A DNA stretch of 19,300 nucleotides, taken from an uncultured Erysipelotrichaceae bacterium. Lineage in GTDB: Bacteria > Bacillota_I > Bacilli_A > RFN20 > CAG-826. Each line of letters opens with the position of its first letter. The first letter of the stretch is position 1. The notes beneath the pieces are model-generated. The model worked only from the letters and a program-made list of their open reading frames with translations, did no database searches and was not told where the DNA came from. Location of the stretch: the NCBI GenBank assembly GCA_902791085.1, contig CADAUN010000008.1:1-19300 (forward strand). Direction: 5' to 3'. The translations under genes and the position numbers were made by a program. Positions 14,444 to 19,300 of the stretch are shown here, one piece after another.

Positions 14444-14782
14444 ATGAAGACCTTAACTTTTTACGAATTTGAGCGCCATACTTCGGAGCAAACCCAATAT
14501 ATTGCATTGGAGCATGCTTTATTTGCCTACTATAACGAAGGATTTGGGGTAGATCGGTATTTCTTAGAAGACGGCCCGTTTGTTAACAAAGCAGCGATGT
14601 CTTGGCTCGAAAGCCATGGCATTGCCGCTCTACCTTTGGTCATCGCCGACGGAGAAGTTTTATGCGAAGGACGCTATCCAACCATCGAAGAATTAGCTAC
14701 GTATTATGGCGCTCCGCTTCCAAAAGTAGAGATATATAGTTGTTGCGAAGAGAATTTTTGTACCTTCAAAAACAAAAAATAA
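14444..14782 (+). CDS. ArsD-like protein lacking the N-terminal metal-binding cysteines
   Basis: ArsD passes arsenite to the ArsA ATPase. This 112-residue protein matches ArsD through its middle: VDRYFLEDGPFVNKAAM, HGIAALPLVIADGEVLCEGRYPTIEEL (split here as two parts of one run), and YGAPLPKVEIYS. The vicinal Cys pair and third Cys (Cys12, 13 and 18 of the plasmid R773 protein), which bind arsenite, are absent: the segment reads FYEFERHTSEQTQ. A C-terminal SCCEENFC (Cys100, 101, 106) remains, resembling the second, non-essential Cys cluster of ArsD. No arsA, arsB or arsR is nearby. The start fits ArsD length and its MKTL beginning; no ribosome site is visible. TGCTATAGA (14433-14441) just before the ATG looks like an extended -10 but is too close to serve this start. 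Function is probably not arsenite delivery. Confidence 0.75.
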   Translation: MKTLTFYEFERHTSEQTQYIALEHALFAYYNEGFGVDRYFLEDGPFVNKAAMSWLESHGIAALPLVIADGEVLCEGRYPTIEELATYYGAPLPKVEIYSCCEENFCTFKNKK

Positions 14783-14803
14783 ACGGGGAAACCCGCTTAT
14801 TTT
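14776..14803. terminator. Bidirectional terminator shared by convergent genes
   Basis: AAAATAA-A-CGGG (14776-14787) pairs with CCCG-C-TTATTTT (14792-14803) around a GAAA loop, with one A-C mismatch. It has A-tracts before and T-tracts after on both strands. It contains the stop codons of the ArsD-like gene (14780-14782) and of the minus-strand gene (14797-14799), so two genes end in one hairpin. Confidence 0.75.
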
Positions 14804-16170
14804 GTTTCAGACATCGAAGCTTGGAATTCTTCAATGAAAGGTATTTTAACTTTTCCAAAATGGGTAACGGCAAGAGAATATGCCGTGTCGTCGTTTTGAG
14901 GAAGCAAGAAACGAATGGATAAATCGTCTCCTTCTCCTTCTGGCAACAAGTAGAAGGAAGTCGGTGTCGTTTTGGTATCAGAAAAGATTTTCTTTTGAAA
15001 TTCTAAAGCCAAATCGCTACGCGAAGAGACATAGCCTGTCCCCTTTGTATAGGGGTTTGAAGCAACAGGATAAAAACTAGAAAGATATTGCATATAGGTG
15101 AAGCGATTGAAATAGGGAAAAGCTTGTTTCATATCGGAAGTTTGATTGGTGACCAAAGTCAAATCTTTCGACATAATCTTTGGACTTCCTGATTCATCTT
15201 CGCTGACCACAAATTGATAAATGCCACTTTTAATCGCCGCTCCGCCTGGCAAAGAGAGATACCCTCTACGTTGAATCGCTTCCCCTTTCTCTGCCATATA
15301 GGCAATATATTCGTCAGTGTAGTCTTCATAGACATATTGGTCCGTGAAATAACGGGTCCCTACTAAGATGGTGTGGTCTTCTCCTATTACGATAGAGCCC
15401 ATCGGGCTTTCATAATTATAAGTATTGAGATGAGCCATTAAGGCAACTAGTTCAGGTTCTGCTTGCCGTGGCAATCCCCCGTTCTTTTCGTATTGGTTTA
15501 AGGCGGGAATGACGTAGTCTTCTTCTCCAATGTGCGTCACGGTTTCTTGAATGTAGCCGTTTGCCCCAAAATCCAAATAGAAGACCAATCCTTCTTCGTT
15601 TGCCTTAACGCTAAATTCGTGCAGAATCGAAGTTAAACCGGTAGTAGGGGTCAACAAAGACATTTGCAAGCAGGCGTTTAAGTTATAAGTGTCGTTTAAG
15701 GAAAAGAGAAAGGAATCCCCGTTTCCTACGGCAGAAGGATTGAGCCCGTCATAATAATTTCGTATGCCGGAACGGTTATCCCATATATCTTTAATATTTA
15801 AGTTATATACTGGTCCCGCTTCAAACGCGCCGTTCACGATAGAAAACGTATAGATGCCACCATCATAAGAAGCATAACCATAAGTCTCTTCTCCATGGGT
15901 CATGGCATAAGCATTATCTGTATAGGTAAAGGTGTAACGCCGCCGGTAATTTTTGGTTCCATCGTTTAAAGCGTATTCTAGCTTCATTTCAAAGCGATGC
16001 GTTTTCTTTAAAGTTTCCATCTTCTCTTGAAGCGCATATTTTCCTATGGCTTCCGTTTGAGAAGAGAACAAAGAAGGCGTTGTTTCAGAACCCGTTTGGC
16101 AGGATGCCAAAAGAGAAAGCAAGGCAAGTGTATAGAGATTACGAGCGACTTTGTGGAACGTAAGTGACAT
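14797..16170 (-). CDS. Surface lipoprotein, unknown function
   Basis: From ATG 16170 the protein has 457 residues. That start has GGAGG 7 bases upstream (16182-16178, minus); an in-frame TTG at 16191 has none. The signal peptide ends in the lipobox LLASC, so Cys24 should be lipidated and the protein held on the outer face of the membrane. The mature part is rich in Tyr, Thr and aromatic beta-strand patterns (for example RRRYTFTYTD and YGYASYDGGIYTFSI), which suggests a beta-rich fold. I recognise no enzyme motif. The start lies inside the end of the upstream lipoprotein gene, overlapping it by 32 bases in another frame, so translation is likely coupled. It ends in the shared terminator. Confidence 0.82.
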   Translation of the reverse strand: MSLTFHKVARNLYTLALLSLLASCQTGSETTPSLFSSQTEAIGKYALQEKMETLKKTHRFEMKLEYALNDGTKNYRRRYTFTYTDNAYAMTHGEETYGYASYDGGIYTFSIVNGAFEAGPVYNLNIKDIWDNRSGIRNYYDGLNPSAVGNGDSFLFSLNDTYNLNACLQMSLLTPTTGLTSILHEFSVKANEEGLVFYLDFGANGYIQETVTHIGEEDYVIPALNQYEKNGGLPRQAEPELVALMAHLNTYNYESPMGSIVIGEDHTILVGTRYFTDQYVYEDYTDEYIAYMAEKGEAIQRRGYLSLPGGAAIKSGIYQFVVSEDESGSPKIMSKDLTLVTNQTSDMKQAFPYFNRFTYMQYLSSFYPVASNPYTKGTGYVSSRSDLALEFQKKIFSDTKTTPTSFYLLPEGEGDDLSIRFLLPQNDDTAYSLAVTHFGKVKIPFIEEFQASMSETK

Positions 16171-17839
16171 ATAAATTCCTCCAAGGAACAATCAAAGTGA
16201 AGGTATCAAACGAGATGGGATCGCCCTGATACGCCGTTAAGGGAGCATAAAGGATTTTTGCTTCATAGGTATCGACATAATCGGTTTGTCCTTCGGTTGT
16301 TTCAGTGGTGACATAACGGAAGAAAGCAAGCGAGCCGTTTTGAATTTCAAAGGTAAAATCGTCAGTAGAAGAGCGACGAGAAGTAGAGATAGTCACACGT
16401 GTCGTTAAGGTGATATCATCGCCGTTTTTTGTTGCAGAGATCGTACGGACCGCCGTAGATTCGTCTTGTGTCGTGCTTCCGGAAGGCAGTGCTTTTGCCA
16501 AGGAAATATAGTGTTGAAAATCAGGATAATAAAGCGGATTAGCCCCCGTGTAAGCACGCAGATCGAGATTTAAAGAAGCGGCAACTTTGCTATAACAAGA
16601 AGAGATATATTTCGTAAAAGCGGCACCGCGTACGACTGCTTCATCGCCTGCAACGGTCACGATGTGATAAGGGGCAGCTTCTCCAACGGGAGTATCCGAC
16701 GAATCCACCAAACGGATGGACCCATCATTGATTAAGATATCATTTTGGTAAGCCACCATTTTTCCTTCGAAACAAGCATCACCGAAGGTCGTGTAATTCG
16801 TGTCGGCCACATTCGCGGCATCATGGTACAGAAAACGGTAATTGGTTTGCCTTGCTCCTTTGCCATACGCTTCGATATTGGCTAAAAGAGCTTCGACGAC
16901 GTCGTTAGGCAAAGCGCCATCCGCATAAGATGAAACATCGACTTTGGAGGCGGGTTTACCGGTGATTTTGTCATCTGGCAATTCAGAAATCGTATGTTTT
17001 GTGCCAGTAAAATCCGTCTTAGAATCAAAAGAAAAATTCGAAAATGAATAACGGGTCAAACGGGCTGTTGATGTCTCAAAAGCCCCGTCGATCGCGTTTA
17101 AATAATATCGAACTGAATGGGTTAAGGATTGGATTTGTCCTTGTGCCGGATTTAATGCCACATCAAAAGAATATGTCATCGCGTAATAGAGATCGCTTCC
17201 AGGATAATCGACGCTGACTTGATAGGACTCGATTCCATTTTCCGTTTTGATGTTAATGGTAGGGGTCAGCCAGCCGTCAGATTCAGGGAAGGCACTAGAT
17301 AAATCCCCAAAACAAGCGATGGTGTCTTTAACAATTTCTGGATAGGCTAAATAATTCTCAATCGTCATGTAACGGTCGGCGGGATAGCAATGGGCGAAAG
17401 ACTCGTTTTCCACATTGACCATAAAGAGATCGTATAAGAAACCATCTTCCGTATAGATTTGCTCGTTTGCCTGGTAATCTTCTACGGTTTGGGTGTCTTC
17501 TACTCCGCGATAGGCTTTGACCACAACATTGTCATTGACCAAGTCGTTGGTATGGAATTGGTAATGATGTTGCGCTTCATAATTCACAATGGCAGAAGAG
17601 GCATCGCCTGTAACCACGTATTTTGAATTGAAATAATTCTTTTTTGCGTAGGATCGATCGACAAAATCGAAGGAAGAAAGCGAAGAAAAATCAATTTGGC
17701 TTAGAATGGAAGACACTTTCTTTAAAGATGCCTCTTCTTGCCAAACGCTATCGATAGAAGCGGAAGAGGAAGAAATGTTTTGCTGGCAACCAGCCAAACA
17801 AAACGGCACGAGACAAAATAGAAGCAGAGATTTCTTCAT
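16139..17839 (-). CDS. Large surface lipoprotein, unknown function
   Basis: A 566-residue protein with signal peptide MKKSLLLFCLVPFCLAGC; Cys18 in LAGC is the lipidation site. AAAGGAG lies about 7 bases before the ATG. After a Ser-rich tether (QQNISSSSASIDS) come two similar-sized beta-rich halves, each with repeated Tyr/Thr strands. No catalytic motif or known binding repeat was recognised. The general style (N-terminal lipobox, Ser linker, Tyr-rich beta region) is shared with the downstream lipoprotein, so the pair may derive from an old duplication; this needs alignment. The gene begins 12 bases after the stop of the preceding minus-strand gene and overlaps the next one by 32 bases, so all three are probably one operon. 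Confidence 0.82.
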   Translation of the reverse strand: MKKSLLLFCLVPFCLAGCQQNISSSSASIDSVWQEEASLKKVSSILSQIDFSSLSSFDFVDRSYAKKNYFNSKYVVTGDASSAIVNYEAQHHYQFHTNDLVNDNVVVKAYRGVEDTQTVEDYQANEQIYTEDGFLYDLFMVNVENESFAHCYPADRYMTIENYLAYPEIVKDTIACFGDLSSAFPESDGWLTPTINIKTENGIESYQVSVDYPGSDLYYAMTYSFDVALNPAQGQIQSLTHSVRYYLNAIDGAFETSTARLTRYSFSNFSFDSKTDFTGTKHTISELPDDKITGKPASKVDVSSYADGALPNDVVEALLANIEAYGKGARQTNYRFLYHDAANVADTNYTTFGDACFEGKMVAYQNDILINDGSIRLVDSSDTPVGEAAPYHIVTVAGDEAVVRGAAFTKYISSCYSKVAASLNLDLRAYTGANPLYYPDFQHYISLAKALPSGSTTQDESTAVRTISATKNGDDITLTTRVTISTSRRSSTDDFTFEIQNGSLAFFRYVTTETTEGQTDYVDTYEAKILYAPLTAYQGDPISFDTFTLIVPWRNLYVTYVPQSRS

Positions 17840-17851
17840 GGGGATTCTCCT

Positions 17852-19300
17852 TTATTTCAAATTGGTGGACAGCGCTTCAAAATCAGCATTCGCTGGGTTA
17901 TATTTCGTGCCGTCATCGTAGTAACAAATTCCAATACCGTTTAAGGAAGAGGCATCATCGCTAATGGTTGCCTTTCCTTGAATGGTGATGCCATCGCCCC
18001 AACCACTATCGTCAATCGTAGTGACGTCAGCAAAAGTTACGGTCTTAGTGGCATCATCAAAAACGCAGGTGAAGGAAGCGCTGTAACGTGCCTCGCTTAA
18101 GGATTTCATGTCTTCATCGGTCGAACCATAAACCTTACCGCTTGTTTTGCTATCGAAAGTGATGAGCAAGGAAACGTAATCTATACCTTCTCCTTCTTTC
18201 CAGCAATATTGTTTTTGAATCACTGAATCACTTAAGGAGCCAGAAACAGGAGCGTTCACCACGAAAGTTAAAGTGACGCTTAATTGATTGGAGGTCGTGG
18301 CAATGACTTGATAAGTTCCCGCCGTATTGGATAAGAAAGTGAAAGAACCGTCACTAGCTTTGCTAAAACTTGCTGCAGTAGTGTCTTTTCCTTTGGAATC
18401 GTGAATCGAAATCGAAGGATCTTCTTTTGCTTGCTTGCTTTCCGTTGGATTCGTCACGAAACGAATGTTAGAAACTTCTTTTCCAACCATTGTGGTGAAT
18501 GAGGTTTTTTCTTCCTTTCCAACATAGGCTTTTAGACTTAAAGCATCAGGCAAGACAGTCGAGACGTCCATTTCATATTTCTTGTTGTTTTTCCGTGAAT
18601 AGAAGGTCAAGGTAGCGCTTCCCGCCGTAAGGACTTTGAATCCCAGCCCTCCATCGACAATAGAGACCACTTTATCGTCACTCACGTCCGTTAAATAGAT
18701 AGGATCGAAATAGACGCTAGCAATGCTTGGCGCGCGAGTAGCAACTGCAAAAGAATAAGTCTGACCAGCCGTTAATGCGTCCGGTTTTATTGTCTTTCCG
18801 GCGGAAACCACCGCTAAGGTATAGTCTGTGAAATTGAGATCGTTCGTGTTGATGCTTGGAGTGGTTTCAGCGCCTAGTTTTCCTAAGGTTTGCGCATATG
18901 ACAAATCGTATGTTGCGACTGGCTTAGCATTATCCGATAAGGTGTGATTGGTGAAGTCGTACCCCGTTTTGTCATAGCAATCGTTATGAATGGTCACAGA
19001 AGATAGGATGCCATCCGCATCAAAGACAAATTCGCCCCGATTGAAATAGACTTGTCCATCGCTCCAAGAGCTAGGCTCTTTTTCGACATAGTCGGCAGTG
19101 ACTTGGAAGCCATGTTCCGTCATGGTGTATTTCGAATGGGCAGCGGCATCCCCCGTAAACGAATAGATATGAGAATTCGTCGAGCCTTCAAAGTAGTCAT
19201 ATCCTGCGCTAGAAGGATTCACGAATTGAGCGGCAATGTCACTTAACCCATAATGTTGATTGTGGGATAGCTTTGTTGCATTTAAAGTGGCTTGTTCTTG
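17852..19300 (-). CDS. Large extracytoplasmic protein with Ig-like regions, 5' end beyond window
   Basis: The frame is open to the right edge, giving 482 visible residues. The first visible ATG (19222) is internal because sense codons continue upstream of it. The N-terminal visible part has Tyr-rich beta patterns like those of the two downstream lipoproteins. In the middle are two regions with bacterial Ig-like character: one around VYFDPIYLTDVSDDKVVSIV to KVLTAGSATLTFYSRK, the other ending FLSNTAGTYQVIATTS and LSVTLTFVVN, where a Gly-x-(Y/A)-x-(V/L) strand typical of Big_2-type folds is visible. A signal peptide or lipobox would lie outside the window, so surface location is inferred from the neighbours and domains. 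It is the first visible gene of the minus-strand operon. No catalytic residues are apparent. Confidence 0.75.
   Translation of the reverse strand, partial: QEQATLNATKLSHNQHYGLSDIAAQFVNPSSAGYDYFEGSTNSHIYSFTGDAAAHSKYTMTEHGFQVTADYVEKEPSSWSDGQVYFNRGEFVFDADGILSSVTIHNDCYDKTGYDFTNHTLSDNAKPVATYDLSYAQTLGKLGAETTPSINTNDLNFTDYTLAVVSAGKTIKPDALTAGQTYSFAVATRAPSIASVYFDPIYLTDVSDDKVVSIVDGGLGFKVLTAGSATLTFYSRKNNKKYEMDVSTVLPDALSLKAYVGKEEKTSFTTMVGKEVSNIRFVTNPTESKQAKEDPSISIHDSKGKDTTAASFSKASDGSFTFLSNTAGTYQVIATTSNQLSVTLTFVVNAPVSGSLSDSVIQKQYCWKEGEGIDYVSLLITFDSKTSGKVYGSTDEDMKSLSEARYSASFTCVFDDATKTVTFADVTTIDDSGWGDGITIQGKATISDDASSLNGIGICYYDDGTKYNPANADFEALSTNLK

Noticed and set aside
1..19300. CRISPR array, toxin-antitoxin pair or phage-defence island
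   Set aside because: No regularly spaced repeats, no small two-gene toxin module and no defence-family motifs were seen in either strand.

Overview
The window reads as chromosome of a low-GC Gram-positive anaerobe, most likely an uncultured gut Bacilli/Erysipelotrichia-like lineage. The reasons are AGGAGG-type ribosome binding sites, Gram-positive lipoproteins with clear lipoboxes, a SipW/TasA-type secretion locus, an oxygen-sensitive class III ribonucleotide reductase and U-tailed hairpin terminators. TGA is used as a stop and Trp is TGG, so the code is the standard bacterial one. Sampled host genes are in the low 40s % GC. The first 0.7 kb is near 60% GC and is foreign.

Layout, left to right. 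(1) 1-712: right end of an IS256-family insertion sequence, with a transposase gene cut by the window edge. (2) 790-865: tRNA-Ala(CGC) with its own terminator, then about 0.8 kb without a convincing gene that holds repeats and possible gene relics. (3) 1729-7626: a co-directional block of an acidic-linker protein ending in four DUF1508/YegP repeats, two small membrane-anchored proteins, two TasA/CalY-like secreted proteins (the second fused to a predicted beta-helix) and a SipW-type signal peptidase. (4) 7715-8877: a YhhN/TMEM86-like membrane protein convergent with an apparently autoregulated MarR repressor. (5) 9420-12290: nrdD-nrdG, anaerobic ribonucleotide reductase and its radical-SAM activase, behind a foldable leader. 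(6) 12439-14394: a membrane protein with GGDEF-like and EAL domains that both lack key active-site residues. (7) 14444-14782: an orphan ArsD-like protein lacking the N-terminal metal-binding cysteines. (8) 14797-19300, minus strand: an operon of at least three large extracytoplasmic proteins, the last open at the right edge.

How the parts fit together: in block 3 the peptidase is the expected processing enzyme for the two (perhaps three) TasA-like substrates upstream, so this is probably a surface-fibre or matrix system. nrdD/nrdG supply dNTPs without oxygen. The inactive-looking c-di-GMP protein and the lipoprotein operon point to further envelope functions, but no sequence evidence links them to the fibre locus. 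The most unusual items are the TasA-beta-helix fusion locus, the doubly degenerate GGDEF-EAL protein and the ArsD-like protein that keeps only the C-terminal cysteines.
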